From Seohaeicola zhoushanensis (GTDB taxonomy: Bacteria > Pseudomonadota > Alphaproteobacteria > Rhodobacterales > Rhodobacteraceae), in NCBI RefSeq assembly GCF_014656415.1, contig NZ_BNCJ01000010.1:1-64000 (forward strand): a stretch of DNA of 64,000 bases, given 5' to 3'. Below are positions 1 through 9,110 of this stretch, piece after piece. The notes beneath the pieces were generated by a model. That model worked only from the letters and a program-made list of their open reading frames with translations, ran no database searches and was not told the DNA's origin. How positions within the stretch are numbered: the stretch's first letter is position 1; the number at the start of each line of letters is the position of its first letter. The translations under genes were made by a program, and so were the position numbers.

Positions 1-471
1 TTCGAGCGGCAGCAGAAACTGAGACACGAAGGCGTCTAAGAAACGCGGGGCTATTCACGTCGCGTTCAGACCCGTCATGCACTAAGACACAAATTGGACC
101 ACCACATCGGGGCAGGCCACGCGACTCTTCGATACCTACCTCGCGCCGCAGCCCGATCCAGCGTGGATCGATCCGGTCTGCAAGATGTCAGCTCCTTTTC
201 TCCGGTTCCGGAGCCAGGCGCTGCACGCTCCGTGTTTCTGCTCGCCGCAGTGCGCGCAGGGCTGTGCGCGGTCGCTGCAGACCTATCCGTGAGCTGTGGC
301 CGCCCGAGAATAAGCCATTGCTTGTATATCTGGAGCAGATTTCCGGTTAAGCACCGCGCGTTCCGCAGCATCATTTGAAAACGGCAGCCTGACCGCTAAC
401 ATATGTCCGTGAGGCAATGAGGGTATTCCGAACTCGTCAGGGCCTCGCGCCAACTGCCAAGGGATTCGTTT
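1..471. other. Non-coding stretch, no gene supported
   Basis: No convincing gene is visible. Open frames on both strands are short, mutually overlapping, and lack ribosome binding sites or recognisable motifs. The base composition is visibly less GC-rich than the bulk of the window. It may hold degraded mobile DNA, since the stretch around 85-120 vaguely resembles what follows some IS3-type transposase genes, but no intact end or transposase motif can be shown. Confidence 0.4.
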
Positions 472-1128
472 ATGTTGACCCGGAGACACTTTGTCGTTTC
501 AGCCTCCGCTCTGTTCTCCACGCCGATTGCAGGGGCTTCTTTTGCGAGTACCGCGTCGCAATGGGCGGAATGGGACGCACAGGTGACGCCTGCGAATTTC
601 GATCCTGCAACATCCAATCCTTGGGGCTTGCATCCTCGCTTTTTGGCAACGCGCGTGCAGGCCAACGACGGTCTCGAACCCGGGTCGATCCATGTCGATG
701 CCGTTGCGCGTTATCTTTACCATATCCAGTCTGATGGTTCCGCATTGCGGTTCGGTGTCGCGATCGCGCGGGGGGCCTTGTACGAAGCAGGTCACTACAC
801 AATCAAACGCAAGGCGAAATGGCCCAGTTGGACGCCGACACGCGAGATGATCGAACGAGACCCGACACTGTATCGCCAGCATGCCGACGGAATGCCGGGC
901 GGCCCGACTAACCCGCTGGGTTCCCGTTCTTTCTACCTTTACGAAGGCAACCGCGATACGCTCCTGCGCATCCACGGAACGCCCGAACCGCAATCAATCG
1001 GTGGCAGGGCGAGTTCAGGCTGCGTCCGGATGGCCATGCCTCATATCATCAGCCTGTATGATGACGTCGCCCTCGGCTCGCCGGCCATTCTCTATCCTGC
1101 AGAAAAAATGGTGACTACAGCGAGTTGA
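472..1128 (+). CDS. L,D-transpeptidase (YkuD fold), exported
   Basis: Predicted periplasmic L,D-transpeptidase, a family that cross-links peptidoglycan stem peptides or attaches proteins to them. The 218-residue product begins with a twin-arginine-like leader (TRRHF at residues 3-7, then a hydrophobic stretch to about residue 26). The YkuD domain covers roughly residues 70-210. It carries the family signature: His168 in IHGTPEP and the catalytic Cys184 in ASSGCVRM. AAGGGA seven bases before the ATG supports this start. The gene stands alone and converges on a small lipoprotein gene. It sits in a less GC-rich stretch next to tRNA-Ser, so it may be accessory. Physiological acceptor unknown. Confidence 0.88.
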   Translation: MLTRRHFVVSASALFSTPIAGASFASTASQWAEWDAQVTPANFDPATSNPWGLHPRFLATRVQANDGLEPGSIHVDAVARYLYHIQSDGSALRFGVAIARGALYEAGHYTIKRKAKWPSWTPTREMIERDPTLYRQHADGMPGGPTNPLGSRSFYLYEGNRDTLLRIHGTPEPQSIGGRASSGCVRMAMPHIISLYDDVALGSPAILYPAEKMVTTAS

Positions 1129-1184
1129 ATACCATTTTTCACCCGATGACGGGGATCCTACTACATCGGCATTGGTCTGTCAGA

Positions 1185-1454
1185 TCACTGCGGGCGAGTG
1201 CAGATCGGCCGCCCATCTCGGGTGCGAAGCGGCAGGTAGGTGGTCTCGACCGGGCCCACGTAGCGATACCAGTAGCATCCATCCTCGGGGAAAACCCGGA
1301 CGTCTTGCAGGTCCTGACCGGGCGCGGCCATGGTAAGCACGTCGTCCGGGAGCCGCGTCGCGCCAACCGGCCCGTCCGGGTTACTCCCGACAGAGTCAAT
1401 GCAACCGGTTAGAAGCACACATACAGACAAGATGAAATTGACAGTCGGTTTCAC
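1185..1454 (-). CDS. Small lipoprotein, function unknown
   Basis: An 89-residue protein with a clear lipoprotein signal: a short basic start, a hydrophobic run and the lipobox LLTGC with Cys18 as the lipidation site. The remaining 70 residues contain Asp/Pro-rich sequence and a Trp-Tyr-Arg-Tyr patch near residue 62, with no family I recognise. The start codon is GTG, with GGAG eight bases upstream. The gene converges on the L,D-transpeptidase gene with about 56 bases between stops. It is probably anchored in a membrane facing the periplasm. No role can be assigned. Confidence 0.65.
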   Translation of the reverse strand: MKPTVNFILSVCVLLTGCIDSVGSNPDGPVGATRLPDDVLTMAAPGQDLQDVRVFPEDGCYWYRYVGPVETTYLPLRTRDGRPICTRPQ

Positions 1455-1874
1455 CAGAAAGGCTCCTCGTCCTTTTGGACATGTGATGTTCCCAGGTAGG
1501 GATCGATGATGGGTTCAAAGCTCATCTCAGGGCACGACGAGGTCGGCCTAGAACCTAACATGTTCTAATCTCAGGAAGTTCCAACATAACTCAAATTCAT
1601 TGTCATTTCATGCAGCTTTGGCGTCCCGGATCTCATCTCCTGGTACCCTGTCGAATTGCCAGAGAGGACCGACCCCCGCACTAAGTCAGCCGTTTCGTTC
1701 AAGCGTATTCCTTGCGGATATCTTCGCGATGATCTCCAACTACCTCCAACGGTGCGTTGGCGTGTGGCACGGCATGCACGTGGATTGTCGCACGGAGCGC
1801 TGCTGCCCCCTCGTAGCGCAATTGTAGCAGGGTTCTTCGAGTGGAACCGGGTGGAGTTAAGTCATTGAAAAAAA
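1455..1874. other. Intergenic stretch between lipoprotein gene and tRNA-Ser
   Basis: About 420 bases without a supported gene. It should contain the minus-strand promoter of the lipoprotein gene. I see no strong palindrome, repeat or coding frame. It abuts the 3' end of tRNA-Ser, the usual integration side for tRNA-targeting elements. Confidence 0.4.
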
Positions 1875-1962
1875 TGGCGGAAGGGGTGGGATTCGAACCC
1901 ACGGATGCTTGCACATCGCCGGTTTTCAAGACCGGAGCAATCGACCACTCTGCCACCCTTCC
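1875..1962 (-). tRNA. tRNA-Ser (anticodon TGA)
   Basis: Read on the minus strand, the sequence folds as a class II tRNA. The acceptor stem GGAAGGG pairs with CCCTTCC, followed by discriminator G and an encoded CCA. The anticodon stem CCGGT/ACCGG encloses the loop CTTGAAA with anticodon TGA. There is a long variable arm (about GATGTGCAAGCATC) and a T arm with GTTCGAATC. It reads UCA and, through wobble, other UCN codons. Confidence 0.97.
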
Positions 1963-2204
1963 AGCGCGTCCCGGCCAGGCGATATCCTCGCGCGACCCGA
2001 ACGCCGGCCGGATGTAAGCTTGCGCCAAGGCGCAGGCAAGCGAAAACGAGAAATCTTGCCGATGGCCGGCGACCAGACTTTCCTTGTTTCCCTCGGCGCG
2101 CTATGTTCGCGGTCAAAGCGGGCAGGGCCCGTCGGCAGGCATGTCCGGAACCAACCGGCGACAGGGCGGGACAATCGCCCGAACTCAGGCAAGGGACGTC
2201 GAAG

Positions 2205-3383
2205 ATGGGCGAAGCTCGTAATTTCAGCGTTCGGACGGTGCGTCTGGCGGGGCTGATCGTGATGACCGGCCTGCTTGCGGCCTGCGAAGAGGGCATCGCC
2301 GTTTCCCGACCCGATCCCGCGACGAGCGGCACCGAAACGGGGCAGTCCGAAGCGGTGCCCGCGCGCAAGGGCGAGGCCCGCGATGTCGAGGCGCCCGATG
2401 TCTTCTCGGTCTCCGAGGCCGGGCTCTGGGATGGCCGTCCCTCGCTGGGTGGCGTCTGGGTGGCGCATCCCGATGTCAGCAGCCCGGAACGGGTGGTGAT
2501 CCGCAATACCTCCAACGGCAAATCGGTGACCGGCGCGCTGTTCCGGCGCGAGCGGGACGTGCCGGGGCCGCGCCTTCAGGCATCGTCGGATGCCGCCGCC
2601 GAACTCGGGATGCTGGCCGGCGCACCGGTCAAGCTCAGCGTCGTCGCGCTGCGCCGGGAAGAGCCCAAGGTCACCGCTGTGCCGGCCCTCTCGACTGCCG
2701 AGACACCGGAACCCGCCGCCAGCCCGGCAGCTGTGGCAACCGCCGCCGTACGTCCTCAGGCCAGGGCCGGGGCGCAAGCCACAGAGCAGGCCGCCGGTTC
2801 CGCCACGACTGAAGCTGCCGCGGAACCGGCGGCCAGGGAGCCCTTCTTCAAGCGCGTGTTCGGTGCCAAACCCGACAAGGGCGCGGAGGCCGCCAAGCCC
2901 GAGACCACCGCCAAGGCGCTTGAAACCGCCAAGCCGGTGGCCGTGAGCGAACTGCCAGCCGCATCTTCCGCAGCCGCACCTGCGGCCGCCGCTCCGGTCT
3001 CCGCCGAAGCGCCCAAGCCGCGCCTCAAGGACCTGTTCAAGCCCAAGGACAAGGCGGTCGGCGAGCCGCTGACTGCCCTCGCGCCGGTCACGGCCCCTGT
3101 CGCCGCGGCCGAAACCGCCGCGCCTCCGCCCAAGCCCATGGCATCGAACCTGTCCAAGCCCTTCATCCAGATCGGCACCTTCAGCACCAAGGACAACGCC
3201 GATCGCGCCGCCAGCCAGATCCGCCGCGCCGGGATGATCCCCGAGATCAAGACCGAGACGAGCAACTCCAAGCAGCTCTGGCGCGTGCTGGTCGGTCCCG
3301 CCACCTCGGCCGACGATCGTGCGACGCTGCTCAAGAAAGTGCGCGGCGCCGGTTTCAACGACGCCTTCGCCGTCACCCGATAA
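2205..3383 (+). CDS. SPOR-domain lipoprotein
   Basis: A 392-residue cell-envelope protein with three parts. The first is a lipoprotein signal ending in LLAAC (Cys27). The second is a folded N-terminal part and a long Ala/Pro/Lys-rich linker (about residues 165-310). The third is a C-terminal SPOR domain (about 318-392, KPFIQIGTFSTKDNA onward) of the type that binds denuded glycan strands at division septa. The frame stays open upstream to 1905 through the tRNA gene, but the ATG at 2205 is chosen because it places the signal peptide at the N terminus. It ends 16 bases before a D,D-carboxypeptidase gene, so both probably act in peptidoglycan remodelling from one transcript. Confidence 0.85.
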   Translation: MGEARNFSVRTVRLAGLIVMTGLLAACEEGIAVSRPDPATSGTETGQSEAVPARKGEARDVEAPDVFSVSEAGLWDGRPSLGGVWVAHPDVSSPERVVIRNTSNGKSVTGALFRRERDVPGPRLQASSDAAAELGMLAGAPVKLSVVALRREEPKVTAVPALSTAETPEPAASPAAVATAAVRPQARAGAQATEQAAGSATTEAAAEPAAREPFFKRVFGAKPDKGAEAAKPETTAKALETAKPVAVSELPAASSAAAPAAAAPVSAEAPKPRLKDLFKPKDKAVGEPLTALAPVTAPVAAAETAAPPPKPMASNLSKPFIQIGTFSTKDNADRAASQIRRAGMIPEIKTETSNSKQLWRVLVGPATSADDRATLLKKVRGAGFNDAFAVTR

Positions 3384-3399
3384 AAGGAGACCGCACCCC

Positions 3400-4563
3400 G
3401 TGACCCTGTTCCGCCGCCTTGCCGCCGTCCTGCTGGTCGTGCTGACCGCGCACCAGGCCGCCGCCTTCGAAACCAAGGCCCGGGCGGCCTATATCGTCGA
3501 TATCACCACGGGGACGGTGCTGCTCGAGAAGAACGCCCGCGAGGCGCTGCCGCCAGCCTCGATGTCCAAGCTGATGACGCTCTACGTCGCCTTCGAAGCG
3601 CTACGCGAAGGCCGTCTGACGCTGGACGAACGCCTGCCGGTCTCGGAACACGCCATGAGCTACGGCGGCTCGACCATGTTCCTCAACACCCAGGACAAGG
3701 TCCGGGTCGAGGACCTGCTGCGCGGCATCATCGTGCTTTCCGGAAACGACGCCTGCGCCGTGATCGCCGAGGCGCTGAGCCCCGACGGAACCGAACCGGG
3801 ATTCGCCCGCTACATGACCAAGCGCGCCCAGGCGCTCGGCATGGAAAACTCGACCTTCATGAACTCGAACGGCTGGCCGCAGGCCGGGCACCTGATGTCG
3901 GTGCGCGATCTGGGGATCCTTGCACAGCACATCATCAACGACTTCCCCGAGTTCTATCCGCTCTTCGGTGAAACCTCCTATGACTTCGATGGCCGTGCGC
4001 CGGCCAACGTCAACAACCGCAACCCGCTGCTGCGGCTGAACATCGGCGCCGACGGTCTCAAGACCGGTCACACGACCGAGGCCGGCTATGGCCTGGTCGG
4101 TTCGGCCAAGCAGGGCGACCGACGCGTGCTTTTCGTCATCACCGGTCTGGACAGCGAGAATGCACGGGCAGAGGAGGCTGCGGCCATCGTTAACTGGTCG
4201 TTTCGCCAATTTGCCGAAAGAACCGTCGCGCACGCCGGGCAACCGGTTGCCCAGGCCGATGTCTGGATGGGACGGGAGCAATCGGTAGGCCTGGTGCCGA
4301 AAGAGGATCTGAAGATCCTGCTGCCGACGCTCACCGCCAACAAGCTTGACGCTGAAGTGGTCTATCGCGGACCGGTGGAGGCACCCGTCACCCAGGGCCA
4401 GGAACTGGGCGCTCTGGTGATCCGTCCGGAAGGTCTCCCCGAGGTTCGGCTTCCGCTGGTGGCCGATCGGTCCGTGCCGGCCGGTGGCTTCGGGGTGCGG
4501 CTCAAGACGGCGGTGACTCTTCTGCTGAACCGCGTTGCGGCGACTCCGGCCGACCAGTCGTGA
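3400..4563 (+). CDS. D-alanyl-D-alanine carboxypeptidase (peptidase S11, PBP5/DacF type)
   Basis: Predicted penicillin-binding protein of the S11 family, which removes the terminal D-Ala from peptidoglycan pentapeptides in the periplasm. The three active-site motifs are present: SxxK at Ser54-Lys57 (ASMSK), SGN at Ser114 (VLSGNDA) and KTG at Lys221 (GLKTGHT). They are preceded by a signal peptide (residues 1 to about 24, ending AAAF) and followed by a C-terminal PBP5-like beta domain (about 290-375). The start is a GTG with AGGAGA ten bases upstream. Earlier ATGs would overlap the SPOR gene and lack a signal peptide. Its last bases overlap the GTG start of tmk by four, indicating translational coupling. 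Confidence 0.92.
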   Translation: MTLFRRLAAVLLVVLTAHQAAAFETKARAAYIVDITTGTVLLEKNAREALPPASMSKLMTLYVAFEALREGRLTLDERLPVSEHAMSYGGSTMFLNTQDKVRVEDLLRGIIVLSGNDACAVIAEALSPDGTEPGFARYMTKRAQALGMENSTFMNSNGWPQAGHLMSVRDLGILAQHIINDFPEFYPLFGETSYDFDGRAPANVNNRNPLLRLNIGADGLKTGHTTEAGYGLVGSAKQGDRRVLFVITGLDSENARAEEAAAIVNWSFRQFAERTVAHAGQPVAQADVWMGREQSVGLVPKEDLKILLPTLTANKLDAEVVYRGPVEAPVTQGQELGALVIRPEGLPEVRLPLVADRSVPAGGFGVRLKTAVTLLLNRVAATPADQS

Positions 4564-5201
4564 GCCAAGACCAGGCGCGGGCAGGGGGCCTGTTCATCAC
4601 CTTCGAGGGCATCGACGGCTCGGGCAAGTCGACCCAGTCGCGCCGGCTGGCCGATAGCCTGCGCGCCAAGGGGCGCGACGTGGTGCTGACCCGCGAACCC
4701 GGCGGCTCGCCCGGGGCCGAGGAGATTCGTGCGCTGGTGCTCGAAGGCGATCCCGACCGCTGGTCGGCCGAGACCGAGATCCTGCTCTTCACCGCCGCCC
4801 GCCGCGATCACCTGGAACGGACCATCCTGCCGGCCCTGGCCGCCGGCAAGGTGGTGATCTGCGACCGCTTCGCCGACAGCACACGGGTCTACCAGGGCGT
4901 CTCGCGCGGCGACCTGCGCGGCATGGTCGACCAGCTGCACGCGCTGATGATCGGGCGTGAACCCGACCTCACCCTGCTGATCGACATGGACCCGGACACC
5001 GGCCACACAAGGGCACTGGCCCGCAAGGGCCACGAGGAACGCTTCGAGGACTTTGGCCCCGACCTGCAACGCCGGATGCGCGCCGCCTTCCTCGGCCTCG
5101 CGCAGGAATTCCCGGCGCGCGTCCGGGTGATCGACGGCAACCGCGGCATCGACGAGGTCGCCGCCGATGTCGGCGCCACCGTGCACGAGGCGTTGGCATG
5201 A
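4560..5201 (+). CDS. tmk: Thymidylate kinase
   Basis: Phosphorylates dTMP to dTDP with ATP in the cytoplasm, an essential step for dTTP. The 213 residues match the usual size. A P-loop FEGIDGSGKST lies at about residues 15-25, the DR(F/Y) substrate motif is VICDRFADST at about 100, and a LID region follows. The GTG start overlaps the stop of the D,D-carboxypeptidase gene by four bases. The stop in turn overlaps the next ATG, so tmk is embedded in a coupled operon with holB, a common alphaproteobacterial arrangement. Confidence 0.96.
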   Translation: MSQDQARAGGLFITFEGIDGSGKSTQSRRLADSLRAKGRDVVLTREPGGSPGAEEIRALVLEGDPDRWSAETEILLFTAARRDHLERTILPALAAGKVVICDRFADSTRVYQGVSRGDLRGMVDQLHALMIGREPDLTLLIDMDPDTGHTRALARKGHEERFEDFGPDLQRRMRAAFLGLAQEFPARVRVIDGNRGIDEVAADVGATVHEALA

Positions 5202-6319
5202 GTGAAGAGGACGTCGCCCCCGACCAGGTGCCCGGCGCGCCGCACCCGCGTGATACCGCCCGGCTGTTCGGCCAGGAGGACGCCGAGGCGCAGTTCCTTG
5301 GCGCCTACGTGCGCGACCGGCTGCACCACGGCTGGTTGCTGACCGGCCCGCGCGGCACCGGCAAGGCGACGCTCGCCTGGCGCATCGCCCGTTTCCTGCT
5401 GGCAACGCCGCCGATGGACGACGGCGGCCTCTTCGGCGCGCCGCCGCCGCCCACCACGCTCGACATCGACCCCGACCACCCTGTCTCGCGCCGCATGGCC
5501 GCCCGCGCCGAGGGCGGGCTTGCCTCGGTCACGCGCTCGGTCAACGAGGACACTGGGCGCCTGCGCTCCGAGATCGTGGTCGACGACATCCGCCGCCTGC
5601 ATCGCTTCTTCGGCCTCTCGGCCCCCGACGGCGGCCGCCGCGTGGTGATTGTCGACCCGGCCGACGAGATGAACACCAGCGCGGCTAACGCGCTGCTCAA
5701 GATGCTCGAGGAACCGCCCGCCCGCACGATCCTGCTGCTGGTCGCGCACCAGCCGTCGCGCCTGCTGCCGACGATCCGCTCGCGCTGCCGCACCCTTCGT
5801 CTGAAGCCGCTCGACACCGGCGCGATGGCGCAGGCGCTGGAGCAATCCGGCACCGCGGTCGAACCGGGCGATGCCGAACCGCTGGCGGTGCTCGCCGCCG
5901 GCTCGGTCGGCGCGGCCATCCGGCTGATCGAACTCGAGGGGCTCGCGCTCTATGCAGCGCTGGTGCAGCTGGCCGGCACCTTGCCCCGGCTCGACCGGCC
6001 GGCCGCCAATGCGCTGGCCGACAGTCTCGCTGCGCGCAACCGGCCAGAACGGTTCGATCTCTTCCTCGACCTTGCCGACACCCTTCTGGCCCGTCTGGCC
6101 ATGACCGGGGCCGCCGGCGCGCTGCCCGGCCCCGAGGCCGCACCGGGAGAGGCTGCGGTGCTCGCCCGTCTGGCGCCCGATCCGCAGGCAGGCCGCCGCT
6201 GGGCCGAGGCCGCGGCGCAGATATCCTCGCGCGCGCGTCACGGCGCGGCGGTGAACCTTGACCCCGGCGCGCTGGTGCTGGATACGGTCTTGAGAATTCA
6301 GGAGACCGCGCGCGGCTGA
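5198..6319 (+). CDS. holB: DNA polymerase III subunit delta'
   Basis: Clamp-loader subunit delta', which works with gamma/tau and delta to open the sliding clamp. The 373-residue protein has a Walker A-like GPRGTGKAT near residue 48. The ANALLKMLEEPP segment typical of the delta'/gamma AAA+ domain lies near residue 168, followed by the sensor-like TIRSRCR. The C-terminal collar part is less conserved. It overlaps tmk by four bases and is followed 23 bases later by tatD. The tmk-holB-tatD order is a conserved bacterial neighbourhood that supports the call over gamma/tau. Confidence 0.92.
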   Translation: MSEEDVAPDQVPGAPHPRDTARLFGQEDAEAQFLGAYVRDRLHHGWLLTGPRGTGKATLAWRIARFLLATPPMDDGGLFGAPPPPTTLDIDPDHPVSRRMAARAEGGLASVTRSVNEDTGRLRSEIVVDDIRRLHRFFGLSAPDGGRRVVIVDPADEMNTSAANALLKMLEEPPARTILLLVAHQPSRLLPTIRSRCRTLRLKPLDTGAMAQALEQSGTAVEPGDAEPLAVLAAGSVGAAIRLIELEGLALYAALVQLAGTLPRLDRPAANALADSLAARNRPERFDLFLDLADTLLARLAMTGAAGALPGPEAAPGEAAVLARLAPDPQAGRRWAEAAAQISSRARHGAAVNLDPGALVLDTVLRIQETARG

Positions 6320-6342
6320 CCACGGCCGCCGGCAAGAGGCCG

Positions 6343-7146
6343 ATGAGCGACACGCCACAGATCACCGACAGTCACTGCCACCTCGATTTTCCCGATTTCG
6401 AAGGCCAGCTGGACACCATCGTCGCCAATGCCGCTGCCGCCGGGGTGACCCGGATGGTGACCATATGCACGCGCCTCAGGAACGAGCCGCAGGTGCGCGC
6501 CATCGCCGAGGCGCATCCCTCTGTCTTCTATGCCGCCGGCACCCACCCGATGAGCGCCGCCGAAGAACCGCTCGCCACCGTCGACCAGTTGGTCGCCCTG
6601 GCGCGGCACCCCAAGTTCGTCGGCATCGGCGAGACCGGGCTCGACTATCACTATAACGCCGAAAGTGCCGAGATTCAGCAGGTCTCGCTGCGCATCCACA
6701 TCGCGGCGGCGCGCGAGACCGGGCTGCCGCTCATCATCCACGCCCGCGACGCCGATGACGACATGGCCCGCATCCTCGCCGAGGAATACCGCCAGGGCGC
6801 CTATTCCTGCGTGATGCATTGTTTCTCCTCCTCCGCGGAACTGGCCCGCGCCGCGCTCGACCTCGGCTTCTACCTCTCGATGTCCGGGATCGCCGCATTC
6901 CCCCGCAGCCAAGAGCTGCGCGACATCTTTGCAGCGGCGCCCGTGGACCGCATCCTGGTCGAAACCGACGCGCCCTATCTCGCGCCGCCGCCGCATCGGG
7001 GCCGCCGAAACGAGCCGGCGTACGCGGCCCATACCGCGCGTGTCGGGGCAGGGGTCTTCGGCATGGAATACCCTGAGTTCGCCGCCCGGACACAGGCCAA
7101 TTTCGACCGCCTCTTCACCCGCGCCGCGCTGAGAAAGGCCGCATGA
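6343..7146 (+). CDS. TatD family metal-dependent hydrolase
   Basis: A TIM-barrel nuclease/hydrolase of the TatD family, members of which have 3'-5' DNase activity and bind two divalent metals. In the 267 residues the metal motif ITDSHCHLDF is at the N terminus, GETGLDYH is near residue 94, a histidine in IIHARDAD is near 128, and the closing Asp is in LVETDAPYL near 207. The length is usual for the family. It lies directly after holB and overlaps the next gene by four bases (ATGA). Cytoplasmic, with a probable role in DNA repair or quality control. Confidence 0.92.
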   Translation: MSDTPQITDSHCHLDFPDFEGQLDTIVANAAAAGVTRMVTICTRLRNEPQVRAIAEAHPSVFYAAGTHPMSAAEEPLATVDQLVALARHPKFVGIGETGLDYHYNAESAEIQQVSLRIHIAAARETGLPLIIHARDADDDMARILAEEYRQGAYSCVMHCFSSSAELARAALDLGFYLSMSGIAAFPRSQELRDIFAAAPVDRILVETDAPYLAPPPHRGRRNEPAYAAHTARVGAGVFGMEYPEFAARTQANFDRLFTRAALRKAA

Positions 7147-7943
7147 TGGACGAATTCGTCTACACGATCCTCGGCTGCGGGTCCTCCGGCGGGGTGCCGC
7201 GCCTTGGCGGACACTGGGGCAACTGCGATCCCACCAACCCGAAGAACAACCGCCGCCGCTGCTCGATGCTGGTCGAGCGCATCGGCGCGAATGGCACCAC
7301 CACGGTGCTGATCGACACCACGCCAGACCTGCGCAGCCAGCTGCTCGACACCAATACCGGGCGGCTCGACGGGGTGGTCTATACCCATTCCCACGCCGAT
7401 CACGTCCACGGGATCGACGATCTGCGCATGATCGTCTTCAACATCCGCTCGCGCCTGCCGGTCTGGGCCGATGGCGATACCCAGAACGCCCTGATCTCGC
7501 GCTTTGGCTATGCCTTCGTGCAGCCCGAAGGCTCGCCCTATCCGCCGATCCTCAACATGAAGGGCATCGACGGCCCCTTCGAAGTGCACGGCCCGGGCGG
7601 GGCGATCCCCTTCCGCCCGTTCCGGGTCAACCACGGATCAATCGACTCGCTGGGCTTCCGCATCGGCGGGCTGGCCTATCTGCCGGACGTGGCCGAGATC
7701 TACGACGAGGCCTGGGCCGAGCTTGAAGACCTCGACTACTGGGTGGTCGACGCCCTGCGCCGCCAGCCGCATCCGACGCATTCGCACCTCGACCGCACGC
7801 TCGGCTGGATCGAACGCGTCCGCCCGAAGACGGCTGTGCTGACCAATATGCATATAGACCTCGACTACGAAACCGTTACCGCCGAGACGCCCGATCACGT
7901 GATCTGCGCCTATGACGGGCTGACCCTGAGGCTGCCGGCGTGA
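7143..7943 (+). CDS. MBL-fold metallo-hydrolase, PhnP/PqqB-like
   Basis: A 266-residue metallo-beta-lactamase-fold hydrolase. The metal-binding HxHxDH motif is in THSHADHVHG at about residues 81-88. Further metal ligands are expected in FRVNHGS and in THSHLDRTLG near residue 220. The opening ILGCGSSGGVPR is typical of the PhnP/phosphoribosyl cyclic phosphodiesterase and RNase Z-like branch. No C-P lyase genes lie nearby, so phosphonate metabolism is not implied. It is translationally coupled to tatD. Substrate unknown; a phosphodiesterase is the best guess from the fold. Confidence 0.85.
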   Translation: MMDEFVYTILGCGSSGGVPRLGGHWGNCDPTNPKNNRRRCSMLVERIGANGTTTVLIDTTPDLRSQLLDTNTGRLDGVVYTHSHADHVHGIDDLRMIVFNIRSRLPVWADGDTQNALISRFGYAFVQPEGSPYPPILNMKGIDGPFEVHGPGGAIPFRPFRVNHGSIDSLGFRIGGLAYLPDVAEIYDEAWAELEDLDYWVVDALRRQPHPTHSHLDRTLGWIERVRPKTAVLTNMHIDLDYETVTAETPDHVICAYDGLTLRLPA

Positions 7944-7998
7944 CCCGCCGGGGCCTGGCACGCCTCGGTTCCGACACACCCGCAGGGAAGGACGCGCC

Positions 7999-8934
7999 AT
8001 GTTCCAGACCCTGATCGACGTCATCCTGCCGGTCTTCCTGGTGATCGGCGCGGGCTATGTCACAACGCGTGCCGGCTACTTCAGCGAGGCCCATATCACC
8101 GGCCTCATGAAGTTCACCCAGGGCTTCGCGATCCCCTGCCTGCTGTTCCGCGCCATCGCCCATATCGACATCGCGTCGAGCTTTGACCCGCGCCTGCTGG
8201 CCTCGTTCTACACGGCGGCGGCGCTCTGCTTCTGCGTCGGCATCCTCGGCGCGCGGCTGCTGTTCCGGCGCGAGTGGGAAGACTGCGTGGTCATCGGTTT
8301 CGCCTGTCTGTTCTCGAACTCGATCCTGCTGGGCCTGCCGATCACCGAGCGCGCCTTCGGCCATGACGCGCTCACCGGCAATTACGCGATCATCGCCTTC
8401 CACGCGCCCTTCTGCTATGGCCTCGGGATCACCGTGATGGAAATTGTCCGCGCCCGCGGCCAGCCCGGCGGTTTTCTGGTTCCGGTGCTGCGCTCGATGT
8501 TCCAGAACGCTCTGATCATCGGGATCGTGCTGGGCTTCCTGTTCAATGTTCTGGGCCTGCCGATCCCGGGCATTGCCGAGGACGCGCTCACCTTGATCGT
8601 CCGCGCGGCGCTGCCCTGCGCGCTGTTTGCGCTCGGTGGGGTGCTGGTGCAATACCGCCCCGAGGGCGACCTGCGCGCCATCGCCTTCGTCTGCACGATC
8701 TCGCTGGTGCTGCACCCGGCGCTGGTCTGGACCTTCGGCTCTGCGCTTTCGCTCAAGCAGGACCTGTTCCGCTCGGCGATCATGAATTCGTCGATGGCGC
8801 CGGGCTTCAACGCCTATATCTTTGCCAACATGTATGGTCGCACCAAGCGCGTGGCCGCTTCCTCGGTGCTGCTGGCGACGGGGGCCTCGATTCTCACGGT
8901 CTGGCTCTGGCTGATCGCGCTGGGGGCGCGCTGA
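7999..8934 (+). CDS. AEC family transporter (auxin efflux carrier fold)
   Basis: A 311-residue inner-membrane protein with about nine to ten hydrophobic segments across its whole length, e.g. VFLVIGAGYVTT at the N terminus and ILTVWLWLIALGA at the C terminus. The pattern and size fit the auxin efflux carrier (AEC/BASS-related) superfamily, whose bacterial members move organic acids such as malate. It begins 55 bases after the MBL gene and may share its transcript. Nothing in the neighbours fixes a substrate. Confidence 0.82.
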   Translation: MFQTLIDVILPVFLVIGAGYVTTRAGYFSEAHITGLMKFTQGFAIPCLLFRAIAHIDIASSFDPRLLASFYTAAALCFCVGILGARLLFRREWEDCVVIGFACLFSNSILLGLPITERAFGHDALTGNYAIIAFHAPFCYGLGITVMEIVRARGQPGGFLVPVLRSMFQNALIIGIVLGFLFNVLGLPIPGIAEDALTLIVRAALPCALFALGGVLVQYRPEGDLRAIAFVCTISLVLHPALVWTFGSALSLKQDLFRSAIMNSSMAPGFNAYIFANMYGRTKRVAASSVLLATGASILTVWLWLIALGAR

Positions 8935-9110
8935 CCTCGGGGGGCGCGGCGGCCCCGGTGTGGTCAGGTGAGTATTTGGAAAGAGAAGAAGCAGCAGGGG
9001 CGGTCTTGCGGGTATGGAATTCCTGCATGGGCAAAGCGCGCGACCGGGGTATTGTCGCGCGACTCTGGAAGGGGGGCGCGAATGATCTCGGATAATGACC
9101 CCGGTGCGGC

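Noticed and set aside
1-471. IS3-like transposon remnant
   Set aside because: A faint resemblance around 85-120 only; no transposase motif, inverted repeat or target duplication could be shown.
1905-2204. N-terminal extension of the SPOR lipoprotein
   Set aside because: The frame is open, but it runs through the tRNA-Ser gene and would bury the lipoprotein signal; the ATG at 2205 puts the signal at the N terminus.
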